This document shows, in pieces, positions 45,076-54,098 of a stretch of 64,000 nucleotides of DNA (within the stretch, counting starts at the first letter, position 1; each line of letters begins with the position of its first letter). Source of the stretch: Armatimonadota bacterium (GTDB lineage Bacteria > Armatimonadota > UBA5829 > DTJY01); the NCBI GenBank assembly GCA_023511795.1, contig JAIMAU010000011.1, forward strand, positions 1 to 64,000, read 5' to 3'. The notes under the pieces were generated by a model. It saw only the letters and a program-made list of their open reading frames with translations. It had not been told where the DNA came from and searched no databases. Both the position numbers and the translations under genes were made by a program.

Positions 45076-46038
45076 ATGGAAGGCATTCTTGTCGCTACGT
45101 ACCGCTGCAACGCACGGTGCCATATGTGCAATACCTGGCAATTTCCAACAAGCCCCGAACAGGAAATGGATCCAAAGTACTATGAACGGTTTCCTAGACT
45201 TAAGTTCTTGAATATCACAGGCGGCGAACCATTTCTTCGCGAAGACCTTGAAGAGATTGTAAACATTGTTAAGCCAAAATGCGACCGAATATGCATAAGC
45301 ACAAATGGCTACTTCACAGAGAGGATTGTTGCACTTGCGGAAAAATTCAAAGGAGATATTGGCATACGCATCAGCATCGAAGGTCTTCCCGCGGCGAACG
45401 ACGAACTTCGCGGCATCAAAGACGGCTTTGACCACGGCTTGCGCACGCTTTTGCAACTTAAGCGCATGGGAATGAAAGATATCGGTTTTGGAATCACCGT
45501 TTCCGACCGAAACGCAAAGGATCTATTAGAACTTTATGAGCTGGCAAAGCATCTTAAAGTAGAGTTTGCCACTGCAATTGTTCACAATTCCTATTACTTC
45601 CACAAATTTGACAACGAGATTACAAAAAAAGAAGAAATAACGGAATCTTTCACCGAACTGATTCGCGAGCTTTTTAAAACCAAAAGACTGAAAAATTGGT
45701 ACAGAGCTTACTTCAATCACGGCATCATAAACTATGTAAATGGCGGCAAGCGCCTATTGCCTTGCAATATGGGAACAGATGTCTTTCTCTGCGAGCCCTG
45801 GGGCGATATTAAGCCTTGTAACGTGCTTGATGAGGTCATGGGCAATATTAAGGAGCAAACGTTCGAGGAGATATGGGCTAGCCCACGAGCAGAAGAAGTT
45901 CGCAAGATGGCATCCAATTGTGGGAAACGATGCTGGATGATAGGAAGCGTCGCCCCAGAGATTAAAAAGCGAAAATGGTACGTCCTAAAATGGATACTCA
46001 AGAATAAATGGAACTATAAGCCTTGTTTCGACGATTAA
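45076..46038 (+). CDS. Radical SAM protein with SPASM-like C-terminus
   Basis: 320 residues from ATG 45076, preceded by GTGAGGA; a longer frame from 45034 lies over the promoter. The iron-sulfur cluster motif CNARCHMC (Cys 11, 15, 18) opens the protein, followed by the SAM-contact motif NITGGEPFLRED and ISIEGLPAANDELRG. The C-terminal part has Cys-rich SPASM/twitch features: CNMGTDVFLCEPWGDIKPC and ASNCGKRCWM. Such enzymes modify peptides, or act on sugars and amines in surface-polymer pathways. No small precursor-peptide gene is apparent next to it. It neighbours a GT-C gene on the opposite strand, so a glycan role is possible but unproven. Confidence 0.88.
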   Translation: MEGILVATYRCNARCHMCNTWQFPTSPEQEMDPKYYERFPRLKFLNITGGEPFLREDLEEIVNIVKPKCDRICISTNGYFTERIVALAEKFKGDIGIRISIEGLPAANDELRGIKDGFDHGLRTLLQLKRMGMKDIGFGITVSDRNAKDLLELYELAKHLKVEFATAIVHNSYYFHKFDNEITKKEEITESFTELIRELFKTKRLKNWYRAYFNHGIINYVNGGKRLLPCNMGTDVFLCEPWGDIKPCNVLDEVMGNIKEQTFEEIWASPRAEEVRKMASNCGKRCWMIGSVAPEIKKRKWYVLKWILKNKWNYKPCFDD

Positions 46039-46061
46039 TAAAAGCATTCGAATACAGGTCG

Positions 46062-47702
46062 CTAAAAGCGCCAAACAGGCCAGCCGTGTTTTGCAATAGC
46101 ATCATCCACCTCACGGCTCGGCACCAAATATAGAACCAGCAAACGATATCCTCCATGGAGAGGTATCTCCAACATTCTTGAGCCAGCCGGAATAGACTTC
46201 AAAGTTTCTCCGCCATGGAGTATTCGACGGAAAAAATGAGGGATGTATTCACGTGCTGTTTCGCCTGGCCCAATGAGAAGCGGATGGTTGATAACAAGAT
46301 TAACTCTACGCTTTAACATATAATCCACAGTAGCCAACCTTTGGTGGCCTGGATAGTCCCCAATTACCGTTCCATACCTCGCCACCCAGTGGTCATTAAT
46401 CCCAAGCATATCGAGCGACTGCAATTCAGAGTAGTATGGAATTGCACCTGCAGGCGTAACACCAATTAACACCTTAGAGCCCTTTGGTAAAGCCTCGCGG
46501 AGCGCTAAGCCCATCTCAATCCAACCAGGCTGGCCATTCCTGCCAATAACATATTCGTATTGTTCGGGTATGGTGCTAATTCCATTCTCGTTCAAACCAG
46601 TCTGATAGAAAGTTCGGCCGACAGTCATATATTGCAAAGAGCCTGACAAAACCAAAGCAACAAGCGCGACCTGAACTGCCTTTTGCTTTATGAACACACA
46701 TGAAACCCAAACAATCAGCACGAATATGAACGGCATCACAGGCACAATAAAGCGAAACTCCATAAAATCTCCGCCAACCTTCACAACATACGCTAGCCAG
46801 ACAAGCGTTACGACTGCTGGCATAGCCAGGCGCGAGTTCATATTTTTTGCTGCTGCAATTACCAGTAGAGGGAAGACAAATAGCCAATATGATGAAAAAA
46901 ATGCATACACATATTTAAGTCCGCGAATAGGCGAAGTGATAGAAGACGCCTTTGCGTAGAAGGTATTTGGCAAAACCTCACCATAATAACCAATCTTCCA
47001 AAATACCCATGCGCCTATAATCACAACAATTGGACCTATCAGTGCAAAAAGCAAAGCTACTTTCCTGTTACTCTTCTCGCGCAAAATAAGGTAACCGCCA
47101 ACCCCAAGCCAAACGGCCACAGGAAGAGCCGAGTCGGGCCTTGTAAGAACTGCCAGCGCGGATATAAGCGATAGAAATAACGTGCGCCCAACCTTGAACG
47201 ACCCTTGTTTCATCGAACCTACAGCAAGATACACAGCGATTACAAAAAAGGCAGTCTGCATTTGCGTCTCAAGACCGCCAGTAGCATAACAGCTGAACGA
47301 ATAGTTCGTGCCAAGCAAAACAAGAGTGAGTATACCGAGCCAGTGTGACTCCAGAAGCGAAACTGCCAACTTATAGGTGAATGCTAACGTGAGAGCAAAG
47401 AAGGCCATCCCCATAAAGAACGAGAAAGTGACAGGATCATGCTTCAGATAGTGGGGAATCGCCATTGCAAGCGTCCACAGGAAGTTTGTGTAACCTTCCA
47501 GCCGCTCACCATAATTCCAAACTAAGCCATTGCCTTCTGCTAAGTTACGCGCATAGCGGAAGGATATAAAGGCATCATCCTGAATGAACCTGTTTGCCCA
47601 AGCGAAAAACAACAGGGCAACAAAAACAACAAACAACACACATCGAAAATCGATTTTTGATAGACGTTTGAACATTCTTCCCAACATAGCCGCTTGTATC
47701 AA
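46062..47702 (-). CDS. Stand-alone GT-C family membrane glycosyltransferase
   Basis: 546 residues from TTG 47702, which has GGAG 7 nt upstream; ATG codons at 47687 and 47675 lack a well-spaced Shine-Dalgarno. About ten membrane helices, with the first outer loop NRFIQDDAFISFRYARNLAE carrying the acidic pair expected of GT-C enzymes, and GLVWNYGERLEGYTNFLWTL typical of an AftB/ArnT-related family. The large C-terminal outer domain contains LQSLDMLGINDHWVARYG and VIGDYPGHQRLATVDYML. Unlike the eight array members it has no TPR repeats. It probably transfers a sugar from a polyprenyl-phosphate donor to a surface glycan. Confidence 0.82.
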   Translation of the reverse strand: MIQAAMLGRMFKRLSKIDFRCVLFVVFVALLFFAWANRFIQDDAFISFRYARNLAEGNGLVWNYGERLEGYTNFLWTLAMAIPHYLKHDPVTFSFFMGMAFFALTLAFTYKLAVSLLESHWLGILTLVLLGTNYSFSCYATGGLETQMQTAFFVIAVYLAVGSMKQGSFKVGRTLFLSLISALAVLTRPDSALPVAVWLGVGGYLILREKSNRKVALLFALIGPIVVIIGAWVFWKIGYYGEVLPNTFYAKASSITSPIRGLKYVYAFFSSYWLFVFPLLVIAAAKNMNSRLAMPAVVTLVWLAYVVKVGGDFMEFRFIVPVMPFIFVLIVWVSCVFIKQKAVQVALVALVLSGSLQYMTVGRTFYQTGLNENGISTIPEQYEYVIGRNGQPGWIEMGLALREALPKGSKVLIGVTPAGAIPYYSELQSLDMLGINDHWVARYGTVIGDYPGHQRLATVDYMLKRRVNLVINHPLLIGPGETAREYIPHFFRRILHGGETLKSIPAGSRMLEIPLHGGYRLLVLYLVPSREVDDAIAKHGWPVWRF

Positions 47703-47734
47703 TTCTCTGCTCCAAGCTTAGATACCTTCCATAG

Positions 47735-47764
47735 TTGCCCATTGTAAGTAATATCCACTATAAT
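47735..47764 (+). promoter_or_regulatory. Sigma-70 promoter of the pectate-lyase-like gene
   Basis: TTGCCC (47735-47740), 18-nt spacer, TATAAT (47759-47764). The ATG lies 42 nt downstream of the -10, with AGAGG as Shine-Dalgarno. Confidence 0.7.
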
Positions 47765-47805
47765 GGCTAGAAATCCACGAATTAACTTCAAATAAAGAGG
47801 TAAAT

Positions 47806-49518
47806 ATGAAGGTGCTTGTTCTATGTCTTGCAACATTTTCAATCATAGCATCAACCGTGCATGCTCAGCAAAGTTCACCTTTGAATACCCTTAATGTTCG
47901 GGACTTTGGAGCGAAAGGTGACGGAGTTACCGATGATACTCCCGCATTCGAAGCAGCGCTCAAAGCCGCCGGCGAAAGCGGCACAACCGTCTTCGTTCCC
48001 ATTGGCAACTATCTAATAAAATCGCACATCAAAATACCAAACAATACTACGCTCGAAGGTGTATGGAAGATTCCCACAGCATTCAGTCAACACAAAGGAA
48101 GCACTTTGCTTGCAGTTGAGGGCGAGAATTCAGAAGATGGGCCAGCGTTTATCACCCTCGGCGCCAACTCAACAATCAAAGGAATTACAGTTTTCTATCC
48201 AAACCAGAAGCCAGACTCCATCAAGAAATATCCATGGTGTATTTCCTGCGCTGGTGGAGACAATCCCTCTATCATTGACTGCCTGCTAGTAAATCCATAC
48301 CAAGGTGTGGACTTTGGCACGAATCCATCTGGTCGGCATTATATACGCGGCTTGTATGGCCAACCTCTTAGGCGAGGTATTTTTGTTGATAAATGTTATG
48401 ACATCGGCCGAATCGAAAACGTCCACTTCTGGCCTTTCTGGAACTGGGATGAAACAACCGGCATCAGGGAATGGATGACAAGAAATAGCGAGGCATTTAT
48501 TTTTGCCCGCACAGATTGGGAATATGTGTTCAATACTTTTTGTTTTGGCTATTGTATTGGCTACCGATTTATCAGCAAAGAAAACGGGCCAATGAACGGC
48601 AACCTGCTTGGAATTGGTGCAGATGCATGCAACATCGCCGTCCTCGTGGAACAAACTCAGCCGCCAGGGCTACTCATCACAAATGGCGAATTTGTCAGCT
48701 TCCTCGGCGAAAAGCCAACAGAAGTCGTGGTAAAAGCCTCGCATACTGGCGTTGTATCATTCCAAAACTGCTCATTTTGGGGACCGGCGCACCAAATCGC
48801 TAGAATTGCAGGCACGGGCACCATCTCCTTCAGTAACTGCAACTTCTGCCAATGGGATGCCGAAGGGAAAAATATTCCAGCGATAGAAACCTTTGGCGGC
48901 AATTTGCTCGTAAATGGCTGCAACTTCATGTCAAAAGGGCGGCAAGTTGCACTTCGCGGTCAAACAAAGTCAGCTGTAATCACAGCAAACCGCATGGCTG
49001 GCCAAGAAGCCATCGCCAATCCTGCAAAGGCGAACCTTCAATGCGGATTGAATGCCGCAGAAATCCCACCGGCCAGGCCAAAGGAGGAACGCGGGGCAAT
49101 CGTCATTGATGACACAGACTCCCCGCCAGCAGTCTCGTTCTCAGGCAAGTGGTACATGACGCCAAACACTGAGAGCCAGCAAATCGGCTACTACCTCGGC
49201 ACTCGCTGGGCATGGAAAGGCACAGGAGATGCAAAAGCTGTCTTCAGACCGAACATCCCCAAAACAGGAAGCTATGCCGTCTATGCATGGTTTGGACCCG
49301 ATCCGATCTCCGATCATGCCTCAAACGCACCTGTGGAGATTCGCTCAGCTGATGGATTGCACAAAACAAGTGTTAACCTTCGCCAAATGAAAGGTGAATG
49401 GTTCAGGCTCGGAACTTTCCGCTTTGAAAAGGGAAGTAAAGGATCGATAGAGTTCAGCAATGATGCTGATGGGAACGTTTTGGCAGATGCGGTCAAATTT
49501 GTCCCCGTCAAGCAATAG
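47806..49518 (+). CDS. Secreted pectate-lyase-superfamily protein with golvesin/Xly-like C-terminal domain
   Basis: A 570-residue exported protein. A signal peptide (VLVLCLATFSIIASTVHAQ) is followed by the pectate-lyase-superfamily N-terminal hallmark NVRDFGAKGDGVTDDTPAFE and a long right-handed beta-helix region with asparagine-rich turns (SNCNFCQWDAEGKNIPA). The C-terminal about 130 residues (IVIDDTDSPPAVSFSGKWY, SYAVYAWFGPDPISDH, ADAVKFVP) match the golvesin/Xly carbohydrate-binding-like module. It likely binds or cleaves an acidic or complex polysaccharide; catalytic residues cannot be assigned. Own promoter; opposite in direction to the hydrolase genes that follow. Confidence 0.83.
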   Translation: MKVLVLCLATFSIIASTVHAQQSSPLNTLNVRDFGAKGDGVTDDTPAFEAALKAAGESGTTVFVPIGNYLIKSHIKIPNNTTLEGVWKIPTAFSQHKGSTLLAVEGENSEDGPAFITLGANSTIKGITVFYPNQKPDSIKKYPWCISCAGGDNPSIIDCLLVNPYQGVDFGTNPSGRHYIRGLYGQPLRRGIFVDKCYDIGRIENVHFWPFWNWDETTGIREWMTRNSEAFIFARTDWEYVFNTFCFGYCIGYRFISKENGPMNGNLLGIGADACNIAVLVEQTQPPGLLITNGEFVSFLGEKPTEVVVKASHTGVVSFQNCSFWGPAHQIARIAGTGTISFSNCNFCQWDAEGKNIPAIETFGGNLLVNGCNFMSKGRQVALRGQTKSAVITANRMAGQEAIANPAKANLQCGLNAAEIPPARPKEERGAIVIDDTDSPPAVSFSGKWYMTPNTESQQIGYYLGTRWAWKGTGDAKAVFRPNIPKTGSYAVYAWFGPDPISDHASNAPVEIRSADGLHKTSVNLRQMKGEWFRLGTFRFEKGSKGSIEFSNDADGNVLADAVKFVPVKQ

Positions 49519-49552
49519 AGAGAAATACTTCACGCCCATTGATAGTGGATAA

Positions 49553-51178
49553 CTAATCTAATGGAACCAGCTCAGCTTCAGCAACCATAAACCAAGGTGG
49601 CATGCCTAAAGTACCCTGATTCTCAATCATTTGGATGCTAAGCATATTTTCATCAGTTTTTAGGGCTGAGGCAGGAACATCAAACTCCTTTGTCTCAAAG
49701 TTAGTCATCGAAAAGTTGGCAGGCCCCTGATATATCACATAACCATTGAGTCGGATGCAAATTTTGCCATTGATGCCCAAATCATCGTTTCTGGCCATAA
49801 GCTTGAGCCTTGCTCCTCCTTTGGGCACCGTTCCAAGCCACAATTCAGTATGCATCTCGTCTTTGCCAGTTTGTTTCGCATATACATAATTGACTTGATA
49901 GCCAAATTTCAGACAGCCGAAGAGGGAAGCCGCCCCTCCTTCGAAGTCAAGTCCGGTTGCCTTGAGCGGAGAGGAAATACGACGGTCAGCCACCATCCTT
50001 TCCAGCAAAGCAATGTCCTGCTCCACTGTATCGCGAACATCCTCCCACAAATTTTTCAGAGAAGGCTGGGCTAAAAAGGCAGCTCTTAATGCGCGATACT
50101 TAGGCAATTGTTTCAATGCCTGTTTGCGGTCGCCCAATGCCGGTTGTGGCGGCCAATTCTTCTCGCCCCAAAAAGAACACCCATACAGCTCGACCAACAG
50201 GCGAATTGCACGTTGTTGTTCCAGCGGATAGCTTTGTATTAGCTTCTCCATAGCCGCCTGGGGGTCGTAGTGCTCTGGATCATTAAGATAGGCAGCGGTA
50301 GTAGCCAATGGTATTGTTGAGGCATACCATTGCTTCATTGGATTGGCGATATAGCCTGAGACTGCGCTCGCAAGATCAGCAGAACGGTTCTTCAGTGGAG
50401 AAAGGAGCGGCCGCCAAGGGAACATATCATTCACCGGATAGTTATCCCAAACAAATGGTTTTCTGCGAATCCACTTCGCCACCAGTCTAGCATTGTCAGC
50501 AGTGATTGAGGCCGAACAGCATTGGGGGCCAGTCCAAAACATCATTACTTCGTTATCAATCCCCTTTCCAATCGCCTCAACATAATCCATATGTCGCTCC
50601 ATATCAGCTGTAAGGTAGGCACTGGGGCAAAATATTAGCTTTGGACGAGGCTTGAGTTCCTTCATGCTATTCCAGAGACGATTGACGAAGTATACTTGAG
50701 CTGCGGCAAGGCTACCGAACTTGTCTTTGTCCTCTGGCTGAAGTTCACGGTTTATGTCATCTAGGCATAGGGCAAACCATCGCACTCCGGCAGCATGCAT
50801 AATTTTTACTTTGTTGAGTGCTATCTCAAAGTCAGAATCGCTCGAATATACTAGCGGTGGATTGCTCCAAATACCAGGGTTGAAGGAGAGGCATATATCC
50901 ACTCCAAGCTTGCGCCCTTCTTCGGCTAGTTTCCCTATCGCCTTCTGTTCATCTGGTGTATACTGAGAGCGCCAGCGCATTCCACTAGCGGGGAACGAAG
51001 AATAACAAATCATCAGAAAGTTTAGATTATGCTCAGCAAGCCAGGGAAGTGCTAGTTGGTACTTCTCTATTCCTTCCCACCACAGGCCCTTTATGCCCCG
51101 AATTTTGAACTGCTCGGCATCCAGAGTCGGGACGGTGGAAACAAACAAAAGCAACATAATTAGTACTTTAATCTTCAT
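49553..51178 (-). CDS. Secreted GH84-like (beta-N-acetylglucosaminidase / hyaluronidase-type) protein
   Basis: 541 residues from ATG 51178; a longer frame to 51259 overlaps the upstream gene. A signal peptide (KVLIMLLLFVSTVPTLDA) precedes a TIM-barrel that matches the NAGidase/GH84 pattern: RGIKGLWWEGIEKYQLALPW, CLSFNPGIW and the Asp pair D140-D141 in FALCLDDIN at the position of the catalytic aspartates of O-GlcNAcase-type enzymes. The C-terminal part (about 410-540) looks like a beta-sandwich (ARNDDLGINGKICIRLNGYV). The stop-to-start gap to the gene upstream is 19 nt, so the two form an operon. It may remove GlcNAc from proteins or glycans; the match is by pattern only. Confidence 0.68.
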   Translation of the reverse strand: MKIKVLIMLLLFVSTVPTLDAEQFKIRGIKGLWWEGIEKYQLALPWLAEHNLNFLMICYSSFPASGMRWRSQYTPDEQKAIGKLAEEGRKLGVDICLSFNPGIWSNPPLVYSSDSDFEIALNKVKIMHAAGVRWFALCLDDINRELQPEDKDKFGSLAAAQVYFVNRLWNSMKELKPRPKLIFCPSAYLTADMERHMDYVEAIGKGIDNEVMMFWTGPQCCSASITADNARLVAKWIRRKPFVWDNYPVNDMFPWRPLLSPLKNRSADLASAVSGYIANPMKQWYASTIPLATTAAYLNDPEHYDPQAAMEKLIQSYPLEQQRAIRLLVELYGCSFWGEKNWPPQPALGDRKQALKQLPKYRALRAAFLAQPSLKNLWEDVRDTVEQDIALLERMVADRRISSPLKATGLDFEGGAASLFGCLKFGYQVNYVYAKQTGKDEMHTELWLGTVPKGGARLKLMARNDDLGINGKICIRLNGYVIYQGPANFSMTNFETKEFDVPASALKTDENMLSIQMIENQGTLGMPPWFMVAEAELVPLD

Positions 51179-51197
51179 TGCGTTGTTTCCCAATTTT

Positions 51198-53933
51198 TTA
51201 CTCGTACCTAACAATGAGTTTGACCGGCCTTCCAGCAGCCGAAACCTCAATTGTTTCACCTTTATATTTGTTAATCTTCAAACCATTTAGGTAGACCGCC
51301 TTAATTGGCTTGAATTTTGGATGGCGCAAGGTGACAAGAATCCTCTTGGGTGGCTTACGCGCAGGCGGAGTAATGCTCACTTCTATTTGTCCCTCGCTGA
51401 CCTTCGATACGATACGGAACGAAACATTCCCAAAGTAAGTTGGCGCCCGTCTTACCTCAACCACCTTACCATCCTCAAGCCATGCCCGAGGAACGGCCTC
51501 GGCGATGTGGAGATCATCACCTTCTTCGCGAAGAAGCATCATGCGGAGCGTCCGAAGTTGCTGGGTTGCAGAATAAAGATGCGGAAGCGTCCACATATTC
51601 GAGCCGTTGACTGCAAACGTGCATTCGACCCCCGAGTAAGTATCACGTGTCATCCCATAGGCAAGCATTCCGTAGAAGCCTAGTATGACCTTCCTTGGAT
51701 CACCACGCTTCAGCTGTGTGAGAAGGTAACCGTATGTATATGCATGGTCTATGCCGCCGGTTTGAAACTTGCAAACGCCCGCTATTAGTCCGTTCTTTCT
51801 TTCTATGAAATCGGTTATCCAATAGGCACGCTTGTCATTAGCTGGCAAAAACTCAGATTCTAGAAGACAACAAGCAACCAAACCATAATAATCTCCGCCG
51901 GTATAGCCGCTTGACTTTAGGAGTCGGTGATTTTCTGGCACAAGTGGAAGTACTGTTCTGCCTTCAAACTCGATAGCAGCTGCATCCATTGAGGCTAGAA
52001 TATCTGCACGGTATGCCTCGGCTTCCTTTCGGAATCGCTCTGCCTCTTCCTTCATCCCAACAGCCTCGAGGGCGGCTGATGCTTTTTCAAGGCCAACACA
52101 GCAGTAGGCGTCCGAAAAGTAGTTAACCTCTGGCTCAGAGTAATCGCAGTATGGGCGGAACTTGATTAGGCCCTTGGTGATTCCTTCCTTTGGTGCTTCT
52201 TTTCGCTTGCGTATGAGCCAATCGCCAATTTTAACAATATTGGGCGCAACTCGGCTGAGCCACCCTTTATCGCCCGTGAAATTATAATGCTCCACAAGCG
52301 CGATAGGAAGCGTTCCCATATCGGGCAAGCCAAAGTTCTGCGTATACAAGCCGTCGGGTTGCTGGAAATGCAAGATGGAATCCAGGTAGCGCTCTGCTTT
52401 GTCGTGCAAGCCATACATGTCAAGGGCAATGTAGTGGAGCGTACAGCTATACCCGTAGTTCTCTTCGTAGAACCCAATTCCATCGTGTGGCTCGTAAATG
52501 CCGTTTATTTTATCCACGTTGAGCTGAGAATACGCAAGCCATGCCCTATAAGCATCATTTATTCTCTGTTCGGGAACCTCAAAAACCGCAACCCTGTTTA
52601 GAAGCCGCCGCCAAAATTCTGCTACCTCATTTAAGGCAGCATTATACTCTGAAATAGAGATTTTTGAGATATCCTTTGCATCCGGCCATCCCATTTTCAT
52701 GCAAGCGATTTGTAAGTCTTGAGAAGATTCTTCGGATGTCAGCTCGAACTGATGACGTTCTCCATTAGCCACTAGAGTAATAGAATCAGGAATTTTGGCA
52801 TTCTTTTTTAGCCGACGTGCCTCCAAGCATATGAAAGCAACAAGCGATGTATCAGGACTCATACCCTCAGACCAGCCAAAGACGGTCTGCTGGTACTCAA
52901 TATCACTTCGTCGGGTAGTTAGGGTTAATACGGGAATATACCCGCTTAGCCACTTTCTCTCGATTGGGGTTTTCTCATCGCCAAATGGAACCCCTGGGTT
53001 GCCAATCTCGATCCATGCAATTGGCGGCTGGTTGTAATTGAGCTGTAAACGCCCAAGGTGGTCAATAGCAATGTCTGTCGGATGCTCTGGGACGCCCACT
53101 GCCTCTTTCGGATATTTCATTTTCGGGTAGAACTTCGCCACTTTCTCGAACGTTGGATCATCTTTCCCGCGAAGAATAATCTTGCCCACTGGGTCCAAGC
53201 CAGATTCACTAAGCGACCTTCTTTCAGCGGGCTTAAGCGCGAGATGCTTGGGCGAAGTCTTTTCTACTTGAATATCTGAAATCTCCGATGTTACCCAAGG
53301 CCCACGATCTAAGTAATCATTGTCAAGGTCGGGATTCGAGTAATTAGGCTTATCATTTGAAAACCCTTTTCCAACGACCAGCGAAGCTGGGGCTCCACTT
53401 AGCTGAGCAGGACGGTGAATGACGCGGAGTGTTTTCCATTTTTTACAGTCCTCGGAAATCGAATAACGGAGAACATCTTTCCCCAGCTCAATGCGCAAGT
53501 AATGCGGAAGTAGATGGTCGCACGGCTCAAGGTAACTCTCTAGAGTAAAACCTTCGAGAGTCTCGGCGGCATAGAACCGATTGATGCCGTCCGGCCCGCT
53601 TATCATACCCATTTGACACCAATTTGCCGTATTCCAGACAAGGAAAATGGAAGTACACCAACTTATTCCTGCGGGCGACGAAGGTTTAATACGTGCTTTT
53701 ACAGTAACATTGTCTACGCCAAGCTGCCGAGAGATATGCGCATAAGTATGAAGATTTGCCCTAATTTCCGCAACGCCATCCTTTAAAACAATTTCATTCC
53801 CTTTTGAAACGTGAAGATGCCATGAAGAATCTAACTTCCCACCTTTAAAACTCTCGTGCAAGATTAACTCACCAGCTAAGGATGCTTTATAGACCATGCA
53901 GACCAAGGGCAATAGTAGAATTATTCTAATCAT
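51198..53933 (-). CDS. Large secreted protein with ConA-like N-terminus and (alpha/alpha)6 glycosidase-like domain
   Basis: 911 residues. A signal peptide (IILLLPLVCMVYKASLAG) is followed by a concanavalin-like beta-sandwich (about 20-200: ELILHESFKGGKLDSSWHLH, YLRIELGKDVLRYSISEDCK). A middle beta domain leads to an (alpha/alpha)6 toroid-like region at about 450-800 (FYEENYGYSCTLHYIALDMY, FGLPDMGTLPIALVEHYNFT, NGSNMWTLPHLYSATQQ), as in GH78-, GH63- or GH15-like enzymes. A final beta domain closes it. Candidate acids are in the EENYGYSC stretch, but no family-specific catalytic motif can be named. The AAGGAGAG SD is strong. It is probably an exo-acting glycosidase on plant-type glycans. Confidence 0.68.
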   Translation of the reverse strand: MIRIILLLPLVCMVYKASLAGELILHESFKGGKLDSSWHLHVSKGNEIVLKDGVAEIRANLHTYAHISRQLGVDNVTVKARIKPSSPAGISWCTSIFLVWNTANWCQMGMISGPDGINRFYAAETLEGFTLESYLEPCDHLLPHYLRIELGKDVLRYSISEDCKKWKTLRVIHRPAQLSGAPASLVVGKGFSNDKPNYSNPDLDNDYLDRGPWVTSEISDIQVEKTSPKHLALKPAERRSLSESGLDPVGKIILRGKDDPTFEKVAKFYPKMKYPKEAVGVPEHPTDIAIDHLGRLQLNYNQPPIAWIEIGNPGVPFGDEKTPIERKWLSGYIPVLTLTTRRSDIEYQQTVFGWSEGMSPDTSLVAFICLEARRLKKNAKIPDSITLVANGERHQFELTSEESSQDLQIACMKMGWPDAKDISKISISEYNAALNEVAEFWRRLLNRVAVFEVPEQRINDAYRAWLAYSQLNVDKINGIYEPHDGIGFYEENYGYSCTLHYIALDMYGLHDKAERYLDSILHFQQPDGLYTQNFGLPDMGTLPIALVEHYNFTGDKGWLSRVAPNIVKIGDWLIRKRKEAPKEGITKGLIKFRPYCDYSEPEVNYFSDAYCCVGLEKASAALEAVGMKEEAERFRKEAEAYRADILASMDAAAIEFEGRTVLPLVPENHRLLKSSGYTGGDYYGLVACCLLESEFLPANDKRAYWITDFIERKNGLIAGVCKFQTGGIDHAYTYGYLLTQLKRGDPRKVILGFYGMLAYGMTRDTYSGVECTFAVNGSNMWTLPHLYSATQQLRTLRMMLLREEGDDLHIAEAVPRAWLEDGKVVEVRRAPTYFGNVSFRIVSKVSEGQIEVSITPPARKPPKRILVTLRHPKFKPIKAVYLNGLKINKYKGETIEVSAAGRPVKLIVRYE

Positions 53934-54098
53934 CAGCTAGCTCTCCTTGGGATAAATTGCGAAATAATACACATCGGGTATTACTAACAATCCAATCCAT
54001 CTACCATCTATGAGTCAAAAAAGGCAAATAGGAGAACATGTACTCACTTTGCCGACCACGGAACCAAACATTAAAGGGCCAGCATGAAGCTCATTTCA

